Shown: piece after piece, positions 34,432 to 41,959 of the stretch
Layout: each line of letters starts with the position of its first letter
How positions within the stretch are numbered: position 1 is the stretch's first letter
NCBI RefSeq assembly: GCF_000425205.1
Contig: NZ_AULI01000009.1
Location: forward strand, 1-64,000
Length of the DNA: 64,000 nucleotides
Direction: 5' to 3'
From: Pontibacillus halophilus JSM 076056 = DSM 19796
GTDB taxonomy: Bacteria; Bacillota; Bacilli; Bacillales; BH030062
The notes under the pieces: model-generated
What the model was told of the DNA's origin: nothing
Databases searched by the model: none
Seen by the model: only the letters and a program-made list of their open reading frames with translations
Position numbers and translations under genes: made by a program

Positions 34432-36060
34432 ATGAAGCGAAACATTATTGATTGGCCTACGTTTATAGGGGCTTTTATCTTGTTGATTTCAGTGACCATC
34501 CCACTCGTCCTATTCCCGGAAGCGGGGGCGGCAGTGGTAAACGATGCGAACGAATTTATGACTTCCACGTTCGGTGTTGTGTTCTTAATTATGGGCTTGG
34601 CTAGTTTCTTCTTTGTGCTGTATGTGTCCTATAGCAAGAACGGGCAAATTAAATTAGGGGATGAAGACGAAGAGCCTGAATTCGGGAAATTCTCTTGGGC
34701 AGCCATGTTATTCTGTGGAGGAATTGGCTCGAGCATTCTGTACTGGGGGACGATTGAGTGGGCTTATTACTATCAATCCCCGCCATTTGGAATTGAAGCG
34801 GGGACAGAAGAGGCCATTGCGTGGTCTTCTGCTTATGGAATTTTTCATTGGGGTCCTGTAGCATGGGCCATTTACACACTTCCAGCACTTGCGATTGCTT
34901 ATTTCTACTATGTGAGAAAACGTCCTGTATTAAAGGTTAGTGAAGCGTGTCGTCCTGTTATTGGTAAATATGCTGACGGATGGTTAGGGAAAGTCATCGA
35001 TATCCTGTTCATCTTCGGTATTCTTGGAGGTGCAGGAACCACACTTGCCCTAGGAACACCCATGATTGCTCAAGGTGTCTCGGAATTAACGGGACTACAG
35101 CCGACGTTAGGGTTGAAAACGTTTATTTTGCTACTATGTACGGCTATATTTGGAGTAAGTGCTTATACGGGACTTAAGAAAGGAATTAAAGTACTTAGCG
35201 ATATTAACCTGTGGTTAGCTATTTTTCTATTAGTGTTTGTCTTTATCTTTGGTCCAACGCTCTTTATATCAGAATCAACGATTAATAGTTTAGGCGTTGT
35301 GGTAGACAATTTCTTTAGAATGGGCACGTGGACAGAGCCGTTCGGAGACTTTGGTCCATTTGCTGAGACGAAATTTCCAGAGGGGTGGACAGTCTTTTAC
35401 TGGGCATGGTGGCTCGTTTATGCTCCTTATATTGGATTGTTCGTCGCTAAGATTTCTAGAGGAAGAACGATTAAACAGATGGCGATGGGTACAATGGTGT
35501 ACGGTACGCTAGGTTGTGTATTGTTCTTTGGGGTCATTGGAAACTATGGGCTTTATATGCAGCTTTCAGGAGAATACGACGTGTTGGCTGTTTTAGCGCA
35601 ACAAGGCGCTCCTGCTGCCATTATCGAAGTCTTTGGTCAATTGCCGCTTGGGACATTTATCGTTGGAATCTTTACGGTGTTGGCTGTGATCTTCCTTGCG
35701 ACATCATTTGATTCGAGCTCATACATTTTAGCGTCTGTTGCACAGCGTAACGTAGAAGACGAGCCGCTACGTTGGAATCGATTATTCTGGGCATTCTCAT
35801 TAGCCATACTTCCTCTTACCCTTATGTATATAGGTGGGCTGAGTACACTTCAGACCGCAAGCATAATAGGCGGGACACCGCAACTGTTTATTATGGCACT
35901 GTTAGCATGGTCATTTATGAAAGCTTCGAATGAGGATTTAAGAGCATCAGAGAATTATAAGCCTAAGACAATCTACTTAAATGCCAAAGAAATTAAAAAG
36001 CGGAGAAAAAAGAGGCGTCAAGTTCTTCAGGAGTCTCAAACAGAAACGAAAGCGAAATAG
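34432..36060 (+). CDS. BCCT-family transporter 3 (CaiT-like)
   Basis: A 542-residue carrier, visibly closer to BCCT 2 than to BCCT 1: both share EACRPVIG, QGVS.LTG and NSLG..VDNFF patterns. The aromatic box (FHWGPVAWAIY, FYWAWWLVYAPY) is kept; the Na2-like pair here is Thr-Ser (LATSFDSSS). The tail EIKKRRKKRRQ is strongly basic. AGAGGAGA precedes the ATG. The three genes appear to have separate terminators, so they are probably expressed independently despite adjacency. Confidence 0.9.
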   Translation: MKRNIIDWPTFIGAFILLISVTIPLVLFPEAGAAVVNDANEFMTSTFGVVFLIMGLASFFFVLYVSYSKNGQIKLGDEDEEPEFGKFSWAAMLFCGGIGSSILYWGTIEWAYYYQSPPFGIEAGTEEAIAWSSAYGIFHWGPVAWAIYTLPALAIAYFYYVRKRPVLKVSEACRPVIGKYADGWLGKVIDILFIFGILGGAGTTLALGTPMIAQGVSELTGLQPTLGLKTFILLLCTAIFGVSAYTGLKKGIKVLSDINLWLAIFLLVFVFIFGPTLFISESTINSLGVVVDNFFRMGTWTEPFGDFGPFAETKFPEGWTVFYWAWWLVYAPYIGLFVAKISRGRTIKQMAMGTMVYGTLGCVLFFGVIGNYGLYMQLSGEYDVLAVLAQQGAPAAIIEVFGQLPLGTFIVGIFTVLAVIFLATSFDSSSYILASVAQRNVEDEPLRWNRLFWAFSLAILPLTLMYIGGLSTLQTASIIGGTPQLFIMALLAWSFMKASNEDLRASENYKPKTIYLNAKEIKKRRKKRRQVLQESQTETKAK

Positions 36061-36117
36061 AAGAAGAGGAAACTAGAAGTGGTTCAGTGGTAGAAAATTT
36101 AAAATAGCAAGGCTTTC

Positions 36118-36157
36118 AACATGCGGATTCACAAAGGAATTCGCATGTTTCTTTTTA
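36118..36157 (+). terminator. Terminator after BCCT 3
   Basis: AACATGCG-g-ATTC pairs with GAAT-t-CGCATGTT, then TTCTTTTTATT. The following ~260 bases up to the next gene are AT-rich and show no ORF I can support. Confidence 0.8.
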
Positions 36158-36419
36158 TTAATAGGACAAGAATCACTGTGGTTTAATGGTGAATTACCAA
36201 CGGTTTTAGCAATTGGACAATAACTATTGAACAGAAGTTAAACATGATGCGTATGAAAATTGCGAAACCTGATATAGGGATATCAGAGGTGAATATGGGT
36301 TTATGGTGAAATATAGAGGTATAGATTGTATAAGAATGTACTTAAATGAGAGGAGCAAGATGGAGAAATAAGAATGGTCTTTAATTAGATACATAGGAAG
36401 AGGGGGGAGTTTGTTTAAA

Positions 36420-37052
36420 ATGAAAAATGTTTATTTGATAGCTATCTTAACTATGGGATTTCTATCTTTTTCAAACTTTTTTGGGGTGAAGATTGCTGGA
36501 ATATCTGTAGTCATCGGTATAGTCTTCTTCTTTATCGTTAAGAGTTTAGATGGTAAAGATGATCTTCATAATAATTTAAGCATAAAAGATTTTGGAACAA
36601 TACTGAAAGATAGATCCATTTGGTTTTGGATTAGTTCACCATTACTTATGAATGTTTTCTGTTTTAGTTTTGCTGTTTTGTTATTACCTGAATTCATAGA
36701 ACACCTCAACACCAGAACGGGGCCTATGGTTTCATTCAATACATTATTGTTAGTAGTCCTACAACTTGGTATTTTAGCGTTGGGGGAAGAGATTGCGTGG
36801 CGGGGATTTTTCCAAAAGCAGTTAAATAAATGGTTACCAATCATTCCAACGTTAATTTTGACATCTTTCTTATTTTCGTTCGCTCATTTTGCAATGGGAG
36901 ATAGTGTAGTTGTCATATTTGATAGTTTATTCATTTTCATTAATAGCGTTTTGTATGGTTTCATCTTTTACAGAACAAATAATTTGTGGGTGAGTGCCTT
37001 CTCGCATTTTATTGCTAATGTCTTTAGTGTTCTTGTCATCTCGATACTTTAA
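36420..37052 (+). CDS. CPBP-family intramembrane metalloprotease (type II CAAX prenyl protease-like, Abi)
   Basis: A 210-residue membrane protein with about seven helices. Motif 1 EEIAWRGFFQ, motif 2 FSFAHFAMG and motif 3 SAFSHFIANVFS supply the Glu-Glu, His and His/Asn residues of CPBP proteases. Roles of relatives range from bacteriocin self-immunity to membrane protein processing; none can be assigned here. The ATG at 36420 follows GGGGGGAG; an in-frame TTG nine bases upstream is too close to it. Gene and flanks are clearly more AT-rich than the neighbours, suggesting acquisition. Confidence 0.85.
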   Translation: MKNVYLIAILTMGFLSFSNFFGVKIAGISVVIGIVFFFIVKSLDGKDDLHNNLSIKDFGTILKDRSIWFWISSPLLMNVFCFSFAVLLLPEFIEHLNTRTGPMVSFNTLLLVVLQLGILALGEEIAWRGFFQKQLNKWLPIIPTLILTSFLFSFAHFAMGDSVVVIFDSLFIFINSVLYGFIFYRTNNLWVSAFSHFIANVFSVLVISIL

Positions 37053-37086
37053 ATGGCTTCTATAGTTAAAGGATATCAAGTTTAAG

Positions 37087-37118
37087 AAAACACAGCGGAT
37101 ACTATCCACTGTGTTTTT
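37087..37118 (+). terminator. Terminator after the CPBP gene
   Basis: AAACACAG-c-GGAT pairs with ATCC-a-CTGTGTTT, then TTTAT. Confidence 0.78.
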
Positions 37119-37236
37119 ATATGGGATTTTGTGAAAATGTAAGGTTTACCCCTTTATATTGCTTTTGGTTTCATCCTTTCTAGTTCACAACGGAACTACT
37201 TAAGAATCTCTGCACTTCTTCTTTCACATTTATCGT

Positions 37237-37717
37237 TTAGCTTGAGTAGGTCGCCATTGATCGAATCGGAGGCAAGTAAATGTGCAACGTGAGAGCATCA
37301 AAGCGTGAGGGGTTTCCCATTCGGTGTTTCGGACAAGATGGTCTTTCCGCTTGTGCCTGTCCGTATCGCTGTCTTTTTAACGGTTCCGTCCTCATTTAGG
37401 ACAAAGTCTTCATTTGTGACATAGCCATCAATCACGTGAACAATACCTAAAGAGGCGCCATGGTCATGAATAGGAGAGAAGCGTCTCGGTTTCCAATAGA
37501 TGAGTATGCACTCTACTTCTTCGGTTTTAACGACCGACTGCCTCCCATAAGGAAACCCTTCCGTCTCTTCAACAATCCATGGTTCAACGCACCCCCTCGT
37601 CAGTTGTAGCTCCTCAATACCGTGTATAAGTTCATGTGTGTCTTCGATGCTCGCTAATAATAGTTGTTGGAGTTGTTCCAGCTCCTTCACCTCTTTCACG
37701 CGCTTTCCTAAATGCAT
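37237..37717 (-). pseudogene. Cysteine dioxygenase, frameshifted near its 3' end
   Basis: The intact first frame gives 139 residues with the first cupin motif IHDHGASLGIVHVIDG (two iron ligands), then stops at 37298. In the next frame the missing end is encoded: KHRMGNPSRFDALTLHIYLP and then PIRSMATYSS, holding the third iron His and the conserved LHxYxPP segment, with stop at 37237. One extra base around 37333 explains the break. Joined, the protein would be about 160 residues, normal for bacterial CDO (YubC-like), which oxidises cysteine to cysteine sulfinate. Genuine decay and a sequencing error cannot be separated here. Confidence 0.85.
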
Positions 37718-37772
37718 ATGAGGGAAAAGGGGGAATCATCCCACTAAAATGATAATTCTGAATGTTAGTGAT

Positions 37773-37808
37773 TATGCTATAACGAACATTTCTGTATGCT
37801 ATAATGAA
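37773..37808 (+). repeat. Two direct repeats with extended -10 elements ahead of the DUF819 gene
   Basis: TATGCTATAACGAA (37773-37786) and TATGCTATAATGAA (37795-37808) differ at one base and are 22 bp apart, two helical turns. Each contains TGCTATAA, an extended -10. The second is the likely promoter -10 and the first could be a regulator or RNA polymerase site. Confidence 0.55.
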
Positions 37809-37845
37809 AAAACTGTTCTACTATTCTAGCATTTGAGGTGACATC

Positions 37846-39048
37846 ATGAATGAAGCAGCGAATGGAGCTTTAATTCAAGACCCAGTAGGGATCCTCGCAT
37901 ATTTAAGTGCGCTTATGGGTGGCGTTTTTATGCTTTCCCAATTGAAAAACCCTATTGTTCAGAAAATTTTTCATTATTTGCCTCCTTTAATATGGGCATA
38001 TTTCTTACCGATGATTTCAACTACCATTGGCATAACGCCAAATAGTAGTGACCTATACAGCTTTATCGGTACGTACATCCTTCCATTTGGCTTATTATTG
38101 CTCTTATTATCTACTGATGTTAAGGCAACGTTGAAGCTCGGTCCAAAGGCATTAATCTTGTTCCTAACTGGAACGCTTGGTGTCGTGATTGGGGGTCCAA
38201 TTGCGCTCGCACTCTTCCAGCCATTCTTACCAGAGGATGCTTGGAAAGGGGTAGCGGCACTTGCGGGAAGCTGGATTGGCGGCTCAGCAAACATGGCTGC
38301 ATTAATGGAGTCTGTGGATACGCCAAATAGCATTCTGTCTCCGATCATTATTGTCGATACGCTTGTCGGATTAAGTTGGATGGGGGTTATGATCTTTCTA
38401 TCTGGCTATCAGGACCAGTTTAACAAATGGAACAAAGCAGATAACTCCGTTGTTGAGAAGATTAATGAAAACATAGGAGAATTGGCAGCGAAGAAATCTA
38501 AGCCTTTGACAGTACCTCATTTCTTAGGGATATTAGGATTTGGATTTGGTGTCTCTTATGTGGTTGTGCTCATCGCGAAACAATTGCCATCAACGTCTGT
38601 ATTGTCGACAGGGACGTGGACCATTCTCATCATTTCCGCGCTTGGCGTCATCTTCTCGTTCACTAAGGTGAAAGAGTTAGATGAATATGGTGGAAGTAAA
38701 ATAGGGTATGGCGCGATTTATCTGTTGCTCACTACGTTCGGGGCTCAGGCGAATTTAGCTGATGTAGTGAATGCACCTGCGTTTATCTTTATGGGAATTG
38801 TGTGGCTAGCGATTCACGTTATTCTCTTATTCGGAATGGCACGTCTATTACGGGCGCCGCTCTTCTTCATCGCAGTAGGTTCACAAGGGAACATTGGTGG
38901 GACAAGTTCAGCACCAATCGTTGCATCCGTCTTCCAACCAGCGCTTGCACCAGTTGGATTATTAATGGGAATCACCGGGAACATTGTAGGTACGTATGCA
39001 GCCGTCTTATGTGCCCAACTTGCAGAAATGGTTGCCACTATGATGTAA
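37846..39048 (+). CDS. DUF819 (YjcL-like) membrane protein
   Basis: A 400-residue protein with about eleven to twelve helices. Typical DUF819 segments: STDVKATLKLGPKAL, GSWIGGSANMAAL, TTFGAQANLADV and GSQGNIGGTSSAPIVA. Family members are probable transporters of unknown substrate (YjcL in B. subtilis). GAGGTGACATC precedes the ATG. It is divergent from the broken cysteine dioxygenase gene, which may hint at a sulfur or amino-acid link, though that is speculation. Confidence 0.88.
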   Translation: MNEAANGALIQDPVGILAYLSALMGGVFMLSQLKNPIVQKIFHYLPPLIWAYFLPMISTTIGITPNSSDLYSFIGTYILPFGLLLLLLSTDVKATLKLGPKALILFLTGTLGVVIGGPIALALFQPFLPEDAWKGVAALAGSWIGGSANMAALMESVDTPNSILSPIIIVDTLVGLSWMGVMIFLSGYQDQFNKWNKADNSVVEKINENIGELAAKKSKPLTVPHFLGILGFGFGVSYVVVLIAKQLPSTSVLSTGTWTILIISALGVIFSFTKVKELDEYGGSKIGYGAIYLLLTTFGAQANLADVVNAPAFIFMGIVWLAIHVILLFGMARLLRAPLFFIAVGSQGNIGGTSSAPIVASVFQPALAPVGLLMGITGNIVGTYAAVLCAQLAEMVATMM

Positions 39049-39060
39049 TACGTATTGAAG

Positions 39061-39094
39061 AGTAGGTCTGTTCATCACAGACCTACTTTTTTTT
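39061..39094 (+). terminator. Terminator after the DUF819 gene
   Basis: Perfect 11-bp stem AGTAGGTCTGT / ACAGACCTACT with TCATC loop and eight T. Confidence 0.9.
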
Positions 39095-39100
39095 GTACAA

Positions 39101-39128
39101 GAAAAGGCCATGGAGTAAATCCATGGCC
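39101..39128 (-). terminator. Terminator of the NhaC-type transporter gene
   Basis: On the minus strand GGCCATGGA / TCCATGGCC stem, then TTTTCTT. Confidence 0.82.
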
Positions 39129-39147
39129 TAGTTGCAAATTCTAATGA

Positions 39148-40440
39148 TTATGCTTGTTTAGGTTTTAATTTCGGGAACCCAGTTGCAATTGCGATGATTC
39201 CCATAACGCCAATGAGCATTGGATAGAAGGTGTATGGGAAGATTTGGACAGGGGATACACCTGCCGCTTCTGCAGCAATTAGCATTTGGGCACCGTATGG
39301 AATTAATCCTTGGACGGTACAGGCGAAGATATCGAGAATGGATGCGGAACGTCTAGAATCGATTCCATATTCATCTGAAATCTGCTTTGCCAACGGACCT
39401 ACTGTCAGGATTGAAATGGTGTTGTTTGCTGTAGACAAGTTCGTCGTTGCGATAAGTCCAGCAATCGAGAACTGTCCACCACGTTTTGATTTTACTTTCT
39501 TTGTCATGGTATTCAAGAGGAAATCAAGTCCACCATTTTCGCGGATGGTTGCCACAATTCCTCCAATGATTAGCGTTAACATCACAAGACTAGCCATGCT
39601 TAGGGCACCGTCGCCAACAGAAGAAGCAATAGCTGTCAGGCTCTCAAAGCTTCCATCAATAAATCCAATGATCGCTGCTAATAAGATTCCTGATGTGAGT
39701 ACGGCCAACACGTTCACACCGAGTACGGCTGCAACGAGTACTCCGATGTAAGGAAGGATTTTCACCCAGTTAAAGGATTCTGTATCAACAGGAGATGCAT
39801 TCCCGATGGATGCAAAGATAAGAATCGTAATGGTTACAAGGGCAGCAGGCAAGACAATCAAGAAGTTGGCTTTGAATTTGTCCGCCATTTCCGTTTGTTG
39901 CGTACGAACTGCAGCAATCGTTGTATCCGAAATAACGGATAAATTGTCTCCGAACATGGAACCACCGATAATCGCTCCCATAACAAACGTCACGGAGAAG
40001 TCGGTTGCCTGGCTAATTCCAACCCCAATGGCAACAAGTGCACCAATCGTTCCTGTCGAAGTACCCATTGAAATAGAGATAAAGGCACTAATAATAAATA
40101 ACCCAACAATGACAAGACTCTGTGGAAGAGCGGTGAGCGCTAAATTAACAGTAGAATCAACGGCTCCCATATCGTTGGCAACTTGAGAGAAGGCACCTGC
40201 TAAAATAAAGATAAAGACCATGATAATAATGTTCGAATCTCCAGCTCCTCGAGCAAATTGTTCAACTTTTGTTTCCAATTTTTCCTTTGGATTCATAGCC
40301 AATGCTACAACTGCAGCAATTAAGGCTGCCACGAGGATCGGCAGTTTGTAGAAGTCACCTGTGACAATACCTGATCCTAGAAATAATGCGAGGAATATGA
40401 CAAGCGGCGTAAACGCCAATAAATTTCCTTGTTTCTTCAT
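39148..40440 (-). CDS. NhaC-family transporter under SAM riboswitch control, probable methionine transporter (MetT-like)
   Basis: A 430-residue, ~11-helix transporter of the NhaC Na+/H+ antiporter family (IT superfamily): FISISMGTSTGTIGALVAIG, GGSMFGDNLSVISDTT and the C-terminal ATTNLSTANNTISIL. Taken alone it would be annotated Na+/H+ antiporter. A full S-box riboswitch and terminator in its leader indicate regulation by S-adenosylmethionine, and NhaC homologues with S-boxes have been proposed as methionine transporters (MetT). I favour that reading; substrate is not shown by sequence. AAGGAGTGC precedes the ATG. Confidence 0.82.
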   Translation of the reverse strand: MKKQGNLLAFTPLVIFLALFLGSGIVTGDFYKLPILVAALIAAVVALAMNPKEKLETKVEQFARGAGDSNIIIMVFIFILAGAFSQVANDMGAVDSTVNLALTALPQSLVIVGLFIISAFISISMGTSTGTIGALVAIGVGISQATDFSVTFVMGAIIGGSMFGDNLSVISDTTIAAVRTQQTEMADKFKANFLIVLPAALVTITILIFASIGNASPVDTESFNWVKILPYIGVLVAAVLGVNVLAVLTSGILLAAIIGFIDGSFESLTAIASSVGDGALSMASLVMLTLIIGGIVATIRENGGLDFLLNTMTKKVKSKRGGQFSIAGLIATTNLSTANNTISILTVGPLAKQISDEYGIDSRRSASILDIFACTVQGLIPYGAQMLIAAEAAGVSPVQIFPYTFYPMLIGVMGIIAIATGFPKLKPKQA

Positions 40441-40472
40441 GATAGCACTCCTTAATGAATAGATCTCCGAAT

Positions 40473-40640
40473 AAAAAAACCTCTTCTCGCTATGAGAAGA
40501 GGTTCTACAGTTACGTACTTGTATAGGATAACCCTCTCCTCATCTTTCAAGCCTATTACTTGCTGGATTTGGCACAGCACTCAGAATGAGTCCGCTGCCG
40601 AGACATCACAGGGCCAGTCCCTCCGTCTCTCTTGATAAGA
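40473..40640 (-). promoter_or_regulatory. SAM-I (S-box) riboswitch with terminator platform
   Basis: On the minus strand, from 40640: CTTATCAAGAGAGACGGAGG, then GACTGGCCC, TGATGTCTCGGCAGCGG, AAATCCAGCAAG and CTTGAAAGATGAGGAGAG are in S-box order and form P1 (CTTATC/GATGAG), P2, P3 and P4. The expression platform is a terminator, AACCTCTTCTC / GAGAAGAGGTT (40479-40504) followed by seven T. High SAM would terminate transcription before the transporter gene. Confidence 0.93.
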
Positions 40641-40675
40641 AGTTGTTTTTATTATTCGTTTAATTTGCTCTTCAT

Positions 40676-40704
40676 ACTTTAATAGTTTCTTTCAATCATG
40701 TCAA
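40676..40704 (-). promoter_or_regulatory. Promoter of the S-box transcript
   Basis: On the minus strand TTGACA, exactly 17 bp, TAAAGT, about 30 bases upstream of the aptamer. Confidence 0.75.
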
Positions 40705-40711
40705 TAAAAAT

Positions 40712-41224
40712 TTACGATCCAAGCGGCTCTCCATGGGAATAACCTTCAATTAAATGCTCCAAATGCCCGTTTAATTCACAAAGCTTGGACGGGAGGAAGG
40801 AGGGCGAGAGCTCAATCGTGTCCAGTTCGTCAAGGGAGACCCACTTGTATTCAACAGGTTCATCTTCAAGACCTGAGAACGTTCCCTTATGAAGGGGCAA
40901 TGGAACTTCCGTATGAACAGCGTAGTAGAGTCCAATCTCGTGGTAGTTTCGATTTCGATATGTGAAAAAGTTCTCATTGAACCAAAGTAGACGGTCCACT
41001 TCAACGGTATACCCAAGCTCCTCTAGCATTTCGCGCTTTAAGCTTTCGCTTCCGGTTTCCCCCATTACAACGCGTCCACCAGGTAATGTCCAATGATTAT
41101 CTGATAGGACTCGGTGAACGAGGATGTGGTTGTCCTGAATTAGAACAGCTACAGTACGGTAATTAAAGCGTTGGTCGTTAACCGTAAACTTAATATCGAT
41201 AGAAACCACCCTTTCTTGTTTCAT
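40712..41224 (-). CDS. NUDIX hydrolase
   Basis: A 170-residue pyrophosphohydrolase. The Nudix box GGRVVMGETGSESLKREMLE followed by ELGY fits GX5EX7REUXEEXGU over residues ~49-71. The domain runs ~20-145 with WTLPGG just before the box, as in MutT/ADP-ribose type enzymes. Substrate (nucleotide diphosphate derivative) not predictable. The ATG follows TAGGATGA. The S-box promoter lies directly after its stop. Confidence 0.9.
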   Translation of the reverse strand: MKQERVVSIDIKFTVNDQRFNYRTVAVLIQDNHILVHRVLSDNHWTLPGGRVVMGETGSESLKREMLEELGYTVEVDRLLWFNENFFTYRNRNYHEIGLYYAVHTEVPLPLHKGTFSGLEDEPVEYKWVSLDELDTIELSPSFLPSKLCELNGHLEHLIEGYSHGEPLGS

Positions 41225-41256
41225 TCATCCTATCAATCCATTTAGGAAAAGGCAAT

Positions 41257-41280
41257 AAAAAAAGCCCGGTTTACCGGGCT
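41257..41280 (-). terminator. Terminator of the YflT-like gene
   Basis: AGCCCGGT / ACCGGGCT stem with a two-base AA loop, then seven T on the minus strand. Confidence 0.85.
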
Positions 41281-41287
41281 CCCATCT

Positions 41288-41638
41288 TTAATTCAGAATA
41301 TGCTCGACACTTGAGGAATCTTGAACCATTAGAAGCACTTTCCCTTCATCTAATCGCTCTTCGTACGTCTCAGCTTCAGATGCAGAAAATCCTAGGTCTT
41401 GTAGTTTGTTACGAAGCTCATCGCCCTTCTTGTTGAACAGATTCCCAACAGCTTCTTTCATATTCATTTCATTCAACCCTACTGTATTTGCATCTGTAGA
41501 GTCAGCTAAACGTTCAGTGCGATCGTCATCGTGAGTCATTAAATAAATATTGTCCTTATGGATGCCGTTGTTAGACAGCTTTTGAACGTCATCTTTTAAT
41601 ACCTCGTCGTTTGTGTACTCTCTTACAAATGGTTTCAT
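41288..41638 (-). CDS. General stress protein, YflT/GSP17M-like
   Basis: A 116-residue soluble protein of the heat-induced YflT domain family: YTNDEVLKDDVQKLSNNGIH, a DDRTERLAD segment, LGFSASEAETYEERLDEGKV and a final strand LLMVQDSS. Relatives belong to the SigB general stress regulon, and a near-perfect SigB promoter is found upstream here. Biochemical role unknown. GGAGGG precedes the ATG. Confidence 0.9.
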   Translation of the reverse strand: MKPFVREYTNDEVLKDDVQKLSNNGIHKDNIYLMTHDDDRTERLADSTDANTVGLNEMNMKEAVGNLFNKKGDELRNKLQDLGFSASEAETYEERLDEGKVLLMVQDSSSVEHILN

Positions 41639-41670
41639 GATTTACCCTCCTAATATAATCTAGTAAATCT

Positions 41671-41695
41671 ATACCCGTTCGTTCATACTCAAAAC
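41671..41695 (-). promoter_or_regulatory. SigB-type promoter of the YflT-like gene
   Basis: On the minus strand GTTTTG, 13-bp spacer, GGGTAT, matching the SigB consensus GTTTAA-N12-15-GGGTAT. It lies about 33 bases before the start codon. Confidence 0.85.
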
Positions 41696-41750
41696 GTTGG
41701 AATGGGTTTAGTTGGAAGTGGATGCGTGAATGAGGAAAGAAGAAATGAAA

Positions 41751-41779
41751 TTGCAAGAGTAGTAGAGAAACTCTATAAT
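41751..41779 (+). promoter_or_regulatory. thiT promoter
   Basis: TTGCAA (41751-41756), 17 bp, TATAAT (41774-41779), followed about 25 bases later by the TPP riboswitch. Confidence 0.85.
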
Positions 41780-41802
41780 AATAGCTAGTCAGTAAATAGC
41801 AA

Positions 41803-41888
41803 GACCACAAGGGGAGTCAATTGGCTGAGAGTGGATGAAGAGTCCTGACCCTTATGACCGGTTAGTTCATGCTAACGTCGGGATGTGG
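41803..41888 (+). promoter_or_regulatory. TPP riboswitch (THI-box)
   Basis: Conserved blocks in order: ACCACAAGGGGAGTC, GGCTGAGAGTGG, GACCCTTATGACCGG, TAGTTCATGCTAACGTCGGG and ATGTGG closing P1 with ACCACA. CTGAGA is the pyrimidine-sensing block and the right half binds the pyrophosphate. It controls the thiamine transporter downstream. Confidence 0.93.
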
Positions 41889-41923
41889 CTGTTCATGGAT
41901 TCGAATAAGTTTCCGATGAATTG

Positions 41924-41954
41924 TCTCTCCCGTAATGATGATAGAAGGGAGAGA
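41924..41954 (+). promoter_or_regulatory. Shine-Dalgarno sequestering hairpin (TPP expression platform)
   Basis: TCTCTCCC (41924-41931) is complementary to GGGAGAGA (41947-41954), which is the ribosome binding site of thiT. No T-run is present, so control is likely at translation initiation, not by transcription termination. Confidence 0.7.
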
Positions 41955-41959
41955 GAAGA

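Noticed and set aside
37782-37794. Possible LexA box ACGAACATTTCTG before the DUF819 gene
   Set aside because: The right half (GTTC) is missing, so it does not fit the SOS consensus.
39230-40186. Long plus-strand open frames opposite the NhaC-type transporter
   Set aside because: These are antisense shadows of a hydrophobic protein gene; the minus-strand gene has the riboswitch, ribosome binding site and family motifs.
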